Shown here piece by piece: positions 1 to 10,999 of a stretch of 64,000 nucleotides of DNA. The stretch is from Scytalidium lignicola (taxonomy: Eukaryota; Ascomycota; Leotiomycetes), in NCBI GenBank assembly GCA_002812745.2, contig NCSJ02000175.1, positions 24,301 through 88,300 of the forward strand, given 5' to 3'. Position 1 is the stretch's first letter. Every line of letters begins with the position of its first letter. The notes under the pieces are model-generated. The model ran no database searches. It worked only from the letters and a program-made list of their open reading frames with translations, and was not told where the DNA came from. A program made the translations under genes and the position numbers.

Positions 1-1165
1 GTACTTGAATTTGTCTCCCGGTTCTGCAGTGGCCGCGGCTGGATCCTTTTCCACTGTCTTAACATTAATAGCGATTGCGGTTTTCTGATTTCTGCTGTCT
101 TTGACGGCGTCTAGGAGTCCTGCCTTTGTCAGCTCGTAAACATCAGTCCCTTCAGCTTTAACATATTTCTCCAGATTGTTTTGCATCTTCTCTATTTCTG
201 CGGTTATCGCATTGAAGGTAGTGAAGTCATCCAACCAAGAATCTGTTAAGCTCTGGGCGATGCTGTATGGCGATGTCTCAAAGGTTTTCATGAGAGAGAT
301 GAAGCCCGATGCTGCTGTATAATCTCTAGTGATCGCCAGGAGAGGCGTTCCATTGGTCCATACATCCTGCGGAAATTTCATAGCGATGTCGAGCATTGAT
401 GAGATATTCCATTCGTTGCCCGCTGTTCAAGCATTTAGCATACGTGCACATTTGGTCTGGATTGGGCGGTCTTACTTGGCTTCAAAGCTTTGCCTCCAAC
501 TGCATAGACTGATATAGCAAAGTTCGCTTTAGATTCTAGCTCACCAGTCTTGAAAGCCCCCCTGCCTTTTGCCTGAACAAGTTTCAGGCCCGCTTCAATT
601 TCCCCCTGGATCTCCATCTTCTTGGAAGAATCATCAATGGTCACGCTGACCATGGCGATAAACTCTCCCCCTTCCTCAAACCCTTCGATGAAGCTATCGC
701 TATAGTTTTTAAGGAAGTTATCTTTGTTTGTACCTGTCTCCAGGTTGAATTTCATCCCTCTATCTATTGGATCGTAGAGATTGATGACCTTGCTCTTGAC
801 AAGGAAGCGTATGTCTGAGTTGCGGGCCTAGCAAGAGACATCAGTTTTATACTCGCATGAACAAGTCACCATCAAAAGTGGCAGTGACTGCTTACCGATT
901 CTTCACTGATGAAATCGCCTTTCGCCGTTCCGGAAAATCCACCGGCGTTTATGGTGAGAGCTGCAGCCACACCGATGGATCTGGAAATGTCACTGAATTT
1001 ACTGACGTAGTCCCAAGTGAAAGTAGTTTTCTGCGACTTCGGAGTGGTCCCGGCCTTCCAAGCAGGAGTAATGGTAACCGCTCTGGAATAACATGTCTTC
1101 TGGGTGTAGGAATTGAACCCTTGTCCAGGGTACATATGAGACTCAAATGGAGCAAAGCTCGACAT
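1..1165 (-). CDS. Fungal-specific uncharacterised protein, C-terminus outside window
   Basis: Three exons can be read on the minus strand: 1165-896, 827-476 and 422 to the window edge (introns 828-895 and 423-475, GT..AG, phases agree), giving 348 residues with the 3' end missing. The start ATG at 1165 gives MSSFAPFESHMYPGQ. Visible features are a hydrophilic N-terminus, a Gly/Ala-rich stretch (GVAAALTINAGGFSGTAKG), a block ending SFIEGFEEGGEFIAMVSV, and a helical region (AEIEKMQNNLEKYVKAEG) near the cut. From memory it resembles an unnamed family of cytosolic fungal proteins with a 'GD.FI.GF.EGGEF' signature; no signal peptide is seen. A pore-forming or membrane-binding role is conceivable for such beta-rich folds, but nothing in the sequence proves it. 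Confidence 0.7.
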
Positions 1166-2160
1166 TGCTGCTATTCTTAATGCCGAGAAAATTCTTGTGG
1201 GAGTGAAAAAAAGTGAAAGAGCAGTAACACTGGGGAAGAGATCACGGTCCGACTGAAGAATGTTATATAAATCCCATCAGCGGGGTCCGGACGCATGGAT
1301 GCATATTTCTTAAGAGACGAGCAAAGCTTTCAGCTGCACCGCTATGAATAACAATAGTTCCAATAGTCAAGAGCAAGTTTGTTCGACTTCCCATAAACTA
1401 TCGAAAGGGCTGTACTACAGGCTGCATAACTGCAGCACATGCAGACCACCTGAGAAGGGTCGATTTCTTTCTCCTAGGATACTCCGAGAGCCTAGGAACA
1501 AGCAGAATGTAACACTCTGGGACAACGGGGACAGTGCGCTTCCGCATCTGGCGGGGCTGAAGAAGAAGAAGCGAAAGCGTCTTGTGATCATGCCGGATTC
1601 GACACTTCAAAAGTTGAGAGTTAATTCAATTTTCTGAAGCTAAAAACCAACCTCACTTTGTGGCTGACTGAACTTCCTAGACGTGGACAGCTTTGTCGAC
1701 GGTCGAAGTCTGGAAGTTGTTCCCGCTACCGAAAGAGGGGCAATCGACTCCCTGTACTTACGTACCTTGCATGTAAATTACCACCTGACCAAGCCCTTCT
1801 TGGAACTTTAGCTGATACTCACGACGACTCCGCCATATACGGTTTCGTAGCAAGAACCACAACACCGAGTTGAGCGGTCGACATCAGCATCTAGAACTCA
1901 ATACTCAATACTCAATACGACGAAGTTTCAGCTCGGGACAGCCACCACCTAGACATGCCTGAATCGGAAGGTGGTATTCCTCAGAGGTCTCAGCTGCATC
2001 TGAAGTGCCTTTTTTGCAGCTCCTTTGCAACTTATATATGTACTGGACGCTGTGGTCACTTGTGTGAACGTCCTCAGCAGATCGCTTTGACTCATCTCAG
2101 CTTCCCTCCTTCCTTTCTCTTCTCCTGCACCAAGATACATACGAACAGTCGCCTATCATC
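1166..2160. other. Intergenic region, divergent promoters
   Basis: No supported gene. Overlapping short open frames on both strands near 1344-1637 lack introns, motifs or recognisable family and are probably chance. A short tandem repeat of the heptamer ACTCAAT occurs near 1895-1918, about 250 bases before the next start codon. Confidence 0.5.
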
Positions 2161-2839
2161 ATGGCTAATCCCTTTATTCTGAACGAAGAGCAAGCTATTT
2201 CTGTGCTCAGCGAAGCCATGGGCGCTATATCCTACAATCTCCACGAAGCTTATATCACCAAATACGTTCAAGAAAACACTAAAGATGTTGAGAAGCAGCT
2301 CCTGCCAAAGGAGGAAGCTTTCGCCCTTGCCAGAAGCTGCCGTCACGTTGCCCTCCTCTCCCTTGGTTATGCCAGTTTTGTCTGCCCTTGGGAACGCTAT
2401 TGCCGACTGTCAGCAGCCAGCCAATGCGCGGGCCAACGTCGCCGTAGCCTCTAGTTTTGGTATGGCCGCTTTCAGCGAGGGCACCCGAGACGTGTTCACA
2501 CAACGCTTCCCGCGCAGCGTGGTCGAAGTGTGGAAGAACTTCAACCCTACCCCGCAGTGGTTTGGATCATGTCTGCAAAACGCCTTTGCTCACGGACAGG
2601 CCAAGCTCGTCAGCCATCCGACGTTAGGAGCCGTGATGGATATCAAGAACTATCCGCTAAACTCACAAGAACCAAACCTGCATCTTAAGATGCCTATCGC
2701 CGATCTTGAGGAGTTGGTGAAATGGGCACTGACCCAGTTTGCGGCGAATGCAGTTCAGGGTGGAGAATTCGAACCATTGTCCAAGCTTTTAGCTCTCAAA
2801 TGGGACTTTGCGCGGGCTCCTATTCGTCCAGTCGAGTAG
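2161..2839 (+). CDS. Unrecognised hypothetical protein with a +1 frameshift
   Basis: The start at 2161 opens a frame (MANPFILNEEQAISVLSEAM) that looks coding for about 65 codons. After about 2365 the coding-like frame is one base later and runs to a stop at 2839 (VMPVLSALGNAIADCQQ then a long open stretch ending FARAPIRPVE). The switch lies around CCCTTGGTTATG at 2362-2371, so one extra base would explain it. The only GT..AG pair restoring frame is 34 nt (2342-2375), too short for a typical fungal intron. A decayed gene or a base-call error is therefore more likely. The product is about 220 aa, helical and Ala-rich, of unknown function, with no signal peptide or membrane segment. Confidence 0.45.
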
Positions 2840-4212
2840 AGGAGTGGTGGCGCGATAAGTCTGCCAGTGAAAAGAGGGGAGGGAATTTGGGGGAAAGAGC
2901 AGAGGTTTCACTCAGGGGGACAAGTATGACAGGCTGATGCGCTTGCATGCGTCGATTGGGCATTCTAACCTTCGAAGCAACATCTACAAACTTATTCTTA
3001 ATTTGAAATGTTCAGATGAAGGCTTTCTAACCAAATGACTTGCCCATATGTGACTACTGTGGTCCCGTTCACAATGACTTCAGGTTAGCTCGTAGAATCA
3101 AAGCAAGCTCGCACCAGCAACAAAGGAGAAACGGGTACAATGTGAGAGTGTAGCATGTGTGGTATGTGATCCTAGGAACTTTCTCCCAGGAATTGATTGA
3201 TTGATTTGATTTGATTGATTTGATTGGTTCATAGTCTCAAGAGAGCAACTCTGAAATAAGTTCTTGAGTACCTGCTATAAGTACAGTAATAGGCTTTATC
3301 CTAAGTGGTGTTCCCAAGAATATAAGGATGTAAGTTAGCAAAAATATTGTACTTCTTGACTTTCAAAGGATTTAGTAGCTAGCCTCTCTTGAGCCTCTTT
3401 CACGAATCGCAATATTCGCAGGCTTTGTTGGACGGTGTTACGGATGCTTACGCCCGGTGTATAACAGCTAGAGAGGACAAAATGTTAACTAGAAGCCTAT
3501 TTGACAGTAGAGGTGTCAAGGTAGCGGCGTATCGTACTGGTTAATCATTAATTAATAAACCATAAGTTGGTTTATTATGAGATCGACTATCTCCTTACCG
3601 CTTTAGAAACTAATAGTTGGTAGCGTACGGAGCGCTACCAACTATTAGCTACGTAAGTACATTCGAATCAATCTCCCTTTTAGGGGCGGAAATAACCCTA
3701 GTACCATTATGCACATGCATATGGCTATTTCTGTGTTATCTGATTGGTCAATGCAACTCTAATTTGGCCGTAAATTTCGTTAATAAACCTCCGAGCCAAG
3801 TATCATGCGTAAACCTGCCCTTTTATCGCTGATATATCATGTAGGCATTGAGATGGCACTCCTGGATCACCACCAGCTCTTTGTACTGCACCAAGGTCTG
3901 ATGAAAGGTAGCATTAATTACTCATGTGCCACATAGCTGGTTTGACGTATTGATAAGTCATCCCTTACTTCTGTACACCACCATGGTTGGGTGAATCCTT
4001 GGAATGCCACGGCACTCTTTCCCCCACGCCGCAGGCTAATTTGTGCCCTCCATGTGCCCTCCGTAACTTGATAAACTTATTATAATTAAGGGTCCGCAAG
4101 TATTACTTATTAATGCCTCACATGCGTATGCCCCCTCACCATCCTTCATTCTTAAATCAACCTGCCACTCCTCCTTTCAATCCTACACAGACTACTTTGA
4201 AAACAATACAGT
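2840..4212. other. Intergenic region with simple repeat and hairpins
   Basis: No gene seen. It holds a TGATT-type simple repeat (about 3190-3227), a small AATAAACC/GGTTTATT hairpin near 3554-3576 and the perfect 16-bp hairpin listed separately. The last 80 bases before the monooxygenase start are pyrimidine-rich, as is usual for fungal promoters. Confidence 0.5.
3610..3648. repeat. Perfect 16-bp hairpin
   Basis: CTAATAGTTGGTAGCG (3610-3625) is followed after 7 bases by its exact reverse complement (3633-3648). It sits in non-coding DNA. It may be a remnant of a transposon terminus or a cruciform site; no target duplication was identified. Confidence 0.7.
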
Positions 4213-6131
4213 ATGGCAGATAACTCCCTTTCTACAAGCGCCGAAGATTTCGTAGCAGTACAGCAGAGGTATACTGAGGAACGCAATAAGCGTCTCCGCC
4301 CAGAAGGGGTGTCTCAATACGTGGACCTTTCGACGTCAGAATATTTCAGAAGATTTCAAGATGATCCGTGGATCACTCCGAACTCCTCCGAAGGCCCTAC
4401 GGCTCTTGAAGATGGTGACCGTTGTGGATTTATGATCCTGGGATGTGGATTTGGTGGGCTTCTCTTTGCCGTACGTCTGATTCAGAACGGTATTCCAGCC
4501 TCCCAAATACGCATGGTAGACATAGCTGGTGGTTATGGTGGGGCATGGTACTGGAATCGTTATCCTGGACTTATGTGCGATTGCGAGAGCTACGTTTATT
4601 TACCTCTTTTAGAAGAAACTGGGTATATGCCGAAGAATAAATATGCGTCTGGCCCAGAAATAAGAGAATACGCAGAAAGCATTGCAGACAAATATCAGTT
4701 GAGGGATAAGACCCAGTTCCAGACCAAGGTCGAGAATTTCGAATGGGACGACAATAAAGGAGAGTGGATCGTCAAACTAACAAAACAACCAAACTCCAAC
4801 AATGAATCACATATCACAGTCCGCTCGCGCTTCACGATGAGCAGCCCAGGCATTCTCAATAATCCCAAAATGTCCAATCTTCCTGGTCTGGAAAGTTTTC
4901 AAGGTCCTATATTCCATACTTCACGATGGGATTATAACGTTACTGGTGGATCTCCTACGGATTATTCCTTCATCAATCTAAAGGACAAAAGGGTAGGAAT
5001 CATTGGAACTGGAGCTACTGCAGTCCAATCAATCCCTCACTTGGCGGAATGGTCGAAGGATCTTTACGTCTTCCAACGCACACCTTCATCAGTAGACCGC
5101 CGTGACAACCGTCCAACAGACCCCAAGCTATGGGTAGAGGACATCGCAAATAAAAAAGGGTGGCATAAGGAAAGAGCTGAGAATTTCAACGCACATATAT
5201 CAAACGTGACACCGAAGCCAACGGTGGATATGGTCGCTGATGCATGGTCAAATGCACCCACTTTTAGTGGTTTGGTCGGAGGTCCTGCTTCTGTGACACC
5301 AGATAAAATACCTGAGTATATTGCATCGTTACACACTCTCGATTTCCACGCCAGCAAAGGGTGCGTGAAAGGGTTGACGAAATTGTAAAAGACAAAAGCA
5401 CAGCAGAGAAATTGAAACCTTGGTATCCAACCTGGTGCAAGAGACCTTGCTTCCATGACGAATATCTACAGACCTTCAACCGACCCAATGTCCACCTTGT
5501 TGATACGGATGGTAATGGTGTTACTTCCATCACCGAAAACGGTATTCCCGTTGACGGTAAACTGTATGAACTAGATGTACTCATCTTCAGCACTGGATTC
5601 CGTCCCCCCGGAATTGGCACTCCGGCAACTCGAGCTAATATGAAAGTGATAGGTAGAAATGGTCAATCTCTAGATCAGAAATTTGACGAAGCCATTGGGA
5701 CTCTTCATGGAATTATTAGTCGTGACTTTCCAAATTTCTTCTTTATCGGACCACAATCTGCTGCTACCGCAAACTTCATGTTTGCAATTGACGCATTAGT
5801 CACACACGCTGCCGCTATCGTGAGCACGGCAGCAAAAAGGGTATATAGGGATGACAAGTACAACTTCACGGTGGAACCTACTACAGAGGCAGAGGAAAAC
5901 TGGGCTATGCAGGTCATGACCCATGCTGCATCTCTTGCTGGGGTAGCTGGCTGTACGCCTAGTTATTTTAATAAAGAGGGCGAAATAGATCGTGTACAGT
6001 CAATAGATGAAAGGATGAAGGCTGCAAGAGGCGCTATTTGGGGGAAGGGTATTGCGGACTTTGTGAATGTTATTGAGAACTGGAGACGTGATGGTGAGTT
6101 GAAGGGACTGGAAGTAATACCCGTTCCTTGA
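4213..6131 (+). CDS. Baeyer-Villiger monooxygenase (class B flavin monooxygenase), frameshifted
   Basis: FAD/NADPH enzyme that inserts oxygen into ketones to make esters or lactones. The first frame (4213-5388) has the FAD Rossmann motif GCGFGG (residues 77-82), the region GGAWYWNRYPGLMCDCESY, the BVMO fingerprint FQGPIFHTSRW (229-239, FxGxxxHxxxW) and a second Rossmann motif GTGATA (265-270). At about 5349/5350 the coding frame shifts. Upstream reads IASLHTLDFH, and the next in-frame homologous stretch RQQRVRERVDEIV continues one base out to the stop at 6129-6131. One C appears missing in CCAC(C)GCCAG. Allowing for it the protein would be about 639 aa, normal for the family, with no other break. 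The cause is either a recent null mutation or an assembly error. No introns. Its neighbours do not form an obvious cluster. Confidence 0.85.
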
Positions 6132-7235
6132 AACCATCTTTATAAGATTGTGTCTTGTGTCCTGGAGATAATACTTGAAAAAGTCATGAATAGGCTGCTT
6201 CAAGGTTATCTTGTCAATTCGGAGGCGCTGTTCATAGACACAGATAATGAAATGTATCCTTATTCTAAAGTAGCTCGTTACTTCGTTAGTTATGCAGAAA
6301 GCTGATGATAAAACTAAGAAATTTTACAAACTAAACGTTGAAATTACATTTAGTTAAATCATCTCTTGCCATCTGGCATTACTGTATATGATAAAGAGTT
6401 ACTATGCTATGTTACAGAGAGTAATGTAGAAAATATGTGTGTCCATTGGCTCGGCTCGGCTTCTATAATCCGTTCTAACTACCAATCCAGTCTGTTTGAT
6501 TGATAATACTCCTCTTCACGTCTTTGTGAAACTAGAGGAGTATTTTAGGACGGAGCATGGTGCCGTCAATAGTATAAACTAGTATAAATATGTTTTGGGC
6601 TCTATGAACACTGTGTTCGTGAAGGAGGTAGAATGACTATCTGCAGTTATTATTCTATTTGACTCCGAACGTCGCTGTTTTGCTCGCTGTACTCTTCATT
6701 ACTAAGGCACCCTTCTAGACTGCAACTAGTCATCGGAAAGTAGAGTTTGTTCATCTCATCTGTTGACTTAATGTCTGGAATATCTTGGTAAAACGGCTAT
6801 TAGCACCAATATCCGCAAGCTGAGAGGATGGCGAACCAAACTCACCGGGGTCACGATAGCCCACTATCACAAGATAGCGTTTATCGAGCACACTATTAAT
6901 AGAAAGCCCTTACCGTATATTATACATATACTTCACAGTAATGATTACAACACCAGTACTGTTGAAGCAAACCAGTACAGAGAGATCAACCCAGCGGCGG
7001 AGAAGATACAGAGTGGATGTTTTGAGATGTGAGAAGAAGTATGTATTAGTCTTACAAAAGGGAACTCCCAATTGCTAACTGCTTAATATACCCGTATATA
7101 TTTCTCAGTATGGCATACACAAAAGAAGTATCACAAACAATTCTAACTATATCTGCGTACTCTTGAAACGAGAAACTAGTGTCCCTTCCCACCCCTCGCA
7201 CTCTCAAATGATACTTATTTTGCTGTCGCATGGAT
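6132..7235. other. Intergenic region
   Basis: No gene seen. It contains a hairpin at 6505-6544 with 11-bp arms (AATACTCCTCT / AGAGGAGTATT) and a smaller inner stem (TCAC/GTGA). The rest is AT-rich and featureless to the end of the dynamin gene. Confidence 0.45.
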
Positions 7236-9466
7236 TCACTGCCTACGAAGATCACGAAGACTGTGTCCTAGAGCCTCGTGAAATTCACGGAGCTGTTGCC
7301 TCCTCTCACTGCTACCTTCCGACTCTGCCGCAATGCGTCTTAGTGTGTCATCTTCGAAAGACGCCACAGTTTCAGGGCAGAAAATTGTCGGCAGCATGCT
7401 TAATAGGTGCCGCTCGATAACCTGTCGACATACATTATCGACAAAGGTCTTTAAAGCGACCTGATCTAATTAGCAGCGAACAAAGATACGCTCCATTCCT
7501 AGAAGAATACCTTATAGTAGGCGGAAAGCCCTGCCAGCGCTTCTGCGCATGCTTGGCCATCCATATCGATGATTATACACCGTTGTAATGATGCCAGAAG
7601 CTTTTCTGCATCCATCGCATTGTTACTAACATGAAACTTCCCGTTCCGGTCCTGCGCAGCAGTCTCAGCCATAGCCTTCTTAAGTAATTTCCTTAAGGAG
7701 TCATGTCGTGCGTTCTGGACATTGTCTGTGTAATAGTGGTTATATGTTATTGGTTGTCTTTGCTCATCTTGCCAAATATTTTCAAGTTCTTTGTCTGCAA
7801 TCTCCTTGTAAGATTGTAAGGAAACGGTAGTAATTTCTACAAGTTCAAGGTAAACTTGTTCATCTTTAGCAACATGTGCAAGTGCAGCTCTCACAAATGA
7901 TTTGATCTCCTCGAACAATGTTGTAACATGGTCTTCAGCAATTTCCCGCCATCGACTGGACTGGATATGAAATAATTCCGATAAGAGAACATGGTTATAG
8001 TTTCCAGGTAACTCTTTTCCTCGGGTACTGTCATATACCTATATATGTTAGGAGGCTCTCAGTGTATGATAATGTCGGCTTACCTCTTTGACCCATGTTT
8101 TCATCTCTGATTCTGTCACAAGTATCTGATCTTCATCTGCTTCCTCTTCCTCTTCAGGAGAATCGTCACTTTCTCTATTAGTAACTATTTTTCTCTTCTG
8201 GCCATTGTCCCTCATATAATCTGCAAATTCAGTGTTCCGTTGATGAACAACTGAACGAAGCCTGGTGGAGTGTTCTTCATCGTGCCTGCCAAAAAATACT
8301 GAATCCGCTTCATGGTATGTGCCATTCAAAGCCGATGTGACAAGGTTGTCAAACCGTGTTGCAACACGAGAAAGAAACAGTCGAATATGTCCAATTGTTG
8401 GTCTCTCCTCACCCAAAGCTGCTATCTCCTGTTCTGTCTTTGCTATCAAGCTCCTGATCTCCTCTCGGACTTTTGGGAGCTCGCGTTCGATGTGCTGATC
8501 CAAGAGGCTCTGTAGGTACATTCGGAGCGACAGTATGCCAACTCTATCTCTGTTCAAATTTTCTTCCCTCCACGGCGAAGATGAGAAATAAGCAGCCTCA
8601 TTCTTCTGTCTCTGCTCGGATGTAATTCCAGCAGTCAATTCCGTCGGGGTTGGATTTTTAACCAGGAAAAAACCAAGTTTCAATTTTGTGGTATCCTGAT
8701 TTTTAGCCAATAGCGCAATGCGTTTCTCTGTCCCAATATTTATTAGGTCAGGCTTCGTAATAATGCCTACCGTCCTCTGACCCTCTTTATCGAAGCGTTT
8801 GGATTTCTGAATGACAGGTTGATTAGCAATATCATTGCCTGCCTGCACGACTGCGAGTATGATTGTTCTGGGGTTCTCCGCATACGAGTCAACCAGGTTG
8901 TGAACCGTACGAACATCCTCTTCTGTCTGCTCCTCATTCGCAACGGATATCAAACCTGGGAGATCTACAACTGTCAGGTGAAGACCTGAAGGTCCGGATA
9001 CCTCGATACGAAGAACATCCTCAGCAAAGGCAGGCCCTTGAATAATGTCTTTAAATCCCCGGATTCCCATCAAGAAGCCAGCCTCTTCAATGACTAGAGG
9101 GAGCTCATCGAAGCTTTCAAATTGGCGTCTATATTCACGAAGTTTGTCCTTGGATAGACTTGGACGAGATGCGTGAGGCAGAATGCTTGCAATGATTTTT
9201 TGCTCAGTATTTGTATGCTGGAGGATAATTTCTGTCGGAAACTTTGTGCAGAGGCCATCCTGTCGAGGAAATGGCAACCCTGTAACTCCTTCCAATACCG
9301 AGCTCTTTCCCGCAGATTGGTCACCACAGACAACGAGTTGAGGGAGGTCAACATGATCTCCAATCCCACGGGCTCTCAAACTTGCAATTTGTTCCAGTCG
9401 AAGGGTAGTTTTGGAGGACTGCAGTGCATGGACGGCAGTCTGCCCTATATATTGGAGATTTGTCAT
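7236..9466 (-). CDS. Dynamin-like large GTPase (Mx/Vps1-like)
   Basis: Three exons: 9466-8084, 8038-7511 and 7460-7236 (introns of 45 and 50 nt, all phase 0), 711 aa. The GTPase domain shows the P-loop GDQSAGKSS (48-56), DLPG (168-171) and TKPD (237-240). A middle/stalk region follows, with an unusual acidic patch (EEEEEADED, about residue 437-445) near the stalk. The last exon is easily missed because the second exon reads through a donor to a stop at 7499. That exon encodes a typical GTPase effector domain (YYK then VALKTFVDNVCRQVIERHLL) and a basic tail. No PH domain, Pro-rich region or membrane segment is present, so it is closer to the soluble Vps1/Dnm1/Mx group. Its role is membrane scission or organelle division, or an Mx-like function; the sequence does not decide. 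Confidence 0.9.
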
Positions 9467-10999
9467 TGTAACTACCCCTACTAGTCGTCTTAAAATGACC
9501 TGTTGCTATTGTCCGTTTCTGTTGAATATCCACGAGACATATATAGGACAAGTTGTTTCCTCAATTCAAAGGGGGTGTATGTTTATATCTATTAACAACT
9601 ACCTCAGAGGCAGGAGTAATCCTACGCCACCAGGTACTGCATGCTCCGTACTGGCTGAGAGTACATATGCGTGCGTCCAACCTCAGACATGGGAGGCCTC
9701 ACCGATGCAACGCCCTATGATGACCTAGCATGTGTGTTGTTTTGTGTGTGTACAACAAGTACCACCATAGCCATAATCTAGACACAAGATCTGCTGGTTG
9801 GGATTCAGGATGAACCACTTCCTTTTTTTGCATAATGGTTGAATTCGTCCATACTGAATTCGGCGATCAAGTTTCTATTGAATCTGAATTTACCCCACTA
9901 CCTTTTTCTTATTTTCAGAGACCCAAATATGTTAGCCGCAGGATGTAGTTCCTATTCGTTGTCCACTGAAGACCGTCTTCATGTTATTTGTCAATACCCT
10001 TAGGAAGGAAGACACGAAACGATTTTGTCCCCTCCACAAAAAATTAAGGCGTTCGTGACCAAAAATAGTTTGGGTGGTGACCTAAGAAGGAAAGAGCTGT
10101 TTATTTTTGGGAAGCGATAGCTGGGGGTCTTAGGTAGAACAGTGGACAAGCCAATCTCCTGCCCCCGTGGTTGAACTAAGTTAGCACTTTCTTCGCCACA
10201 CCCGACTTGTAACGGGCCGAGCCTGCAAAAGTCTTGGTTAAGTTGCAACAAAACTGAGCAACACTAGCATTATAGACCTACTCCTACACCAGCTTGAGAG
10301 CTTGGATATTGTGTACTGCCCCTTTCCCTGTTGTTTTCTTGTCTCATTCTTAATGTTCTGATCCCTGGAAGCGATCATGTTGAATAACGGGGATAGGTGT
10401 AACTGTATAGGAGCCAGAGGAAGCAAGAAGCGGTCATACCATGACGGCTTGGTTTCTGGGATCGGAAGGTGGAACACCTGTATGCTGCATAGCCGCCACT
10501 AGGGTGGCTGGGCAGCTTATGAATAAATGAATAAACAAATAAATATCAATCCTTGATGCTGTACCAGTACTTTTTGATATCTCTTCATATGATAGGTAGT
10601 ATTTGCAGCTATGTTCCACTGCTCTGCCGCTTTAAACTTGGATAGCTTGATGATTTATAGAATGATCTACCAGATGATGATTGGAGCTTAGGAGTTGAAT
10701 AGAAATTCTTCGATGTGTTTTCCACACTATTACCAGCGTTTATATAATAATCTGCTCGTTTTGATCCTACGTACCATTTTTATGTTATATTGATAGCACA
10801 AGGATTCTATCATCACCTTTCCACAGCGACANTTTTTTAGCATCGAGAAACAGATATAGCAATAGGACTAATATAGCTTATTGGGTTGCAATCTTGAAAG
10901 AGCTTAAGTACTTTGGCCGCTAATCACATTCATGCATCTTAAGACGTTTATAAGTTCACGCTGCGGTTAGTTTCAGGAAACCGGTTTTAATATGTATAA
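9467..10999. other. Intergenic region
   Basis: No supported gene. Short minus-strand open frames (10000-10619) have no recognisable product. There is an ATGAATAAATAAAC-type AT repeat near 10518-10548 and an undetermined base at 10832 just before a T run. Confidence 0.45.

Noticed and set aside
2342..2375. 34-nt GT..AG intron in the frameshifted hypothetical
   Set aside because: It restores frame but is below normal intron size for these fungi and has no branch-like sequence; an indel is simpler.
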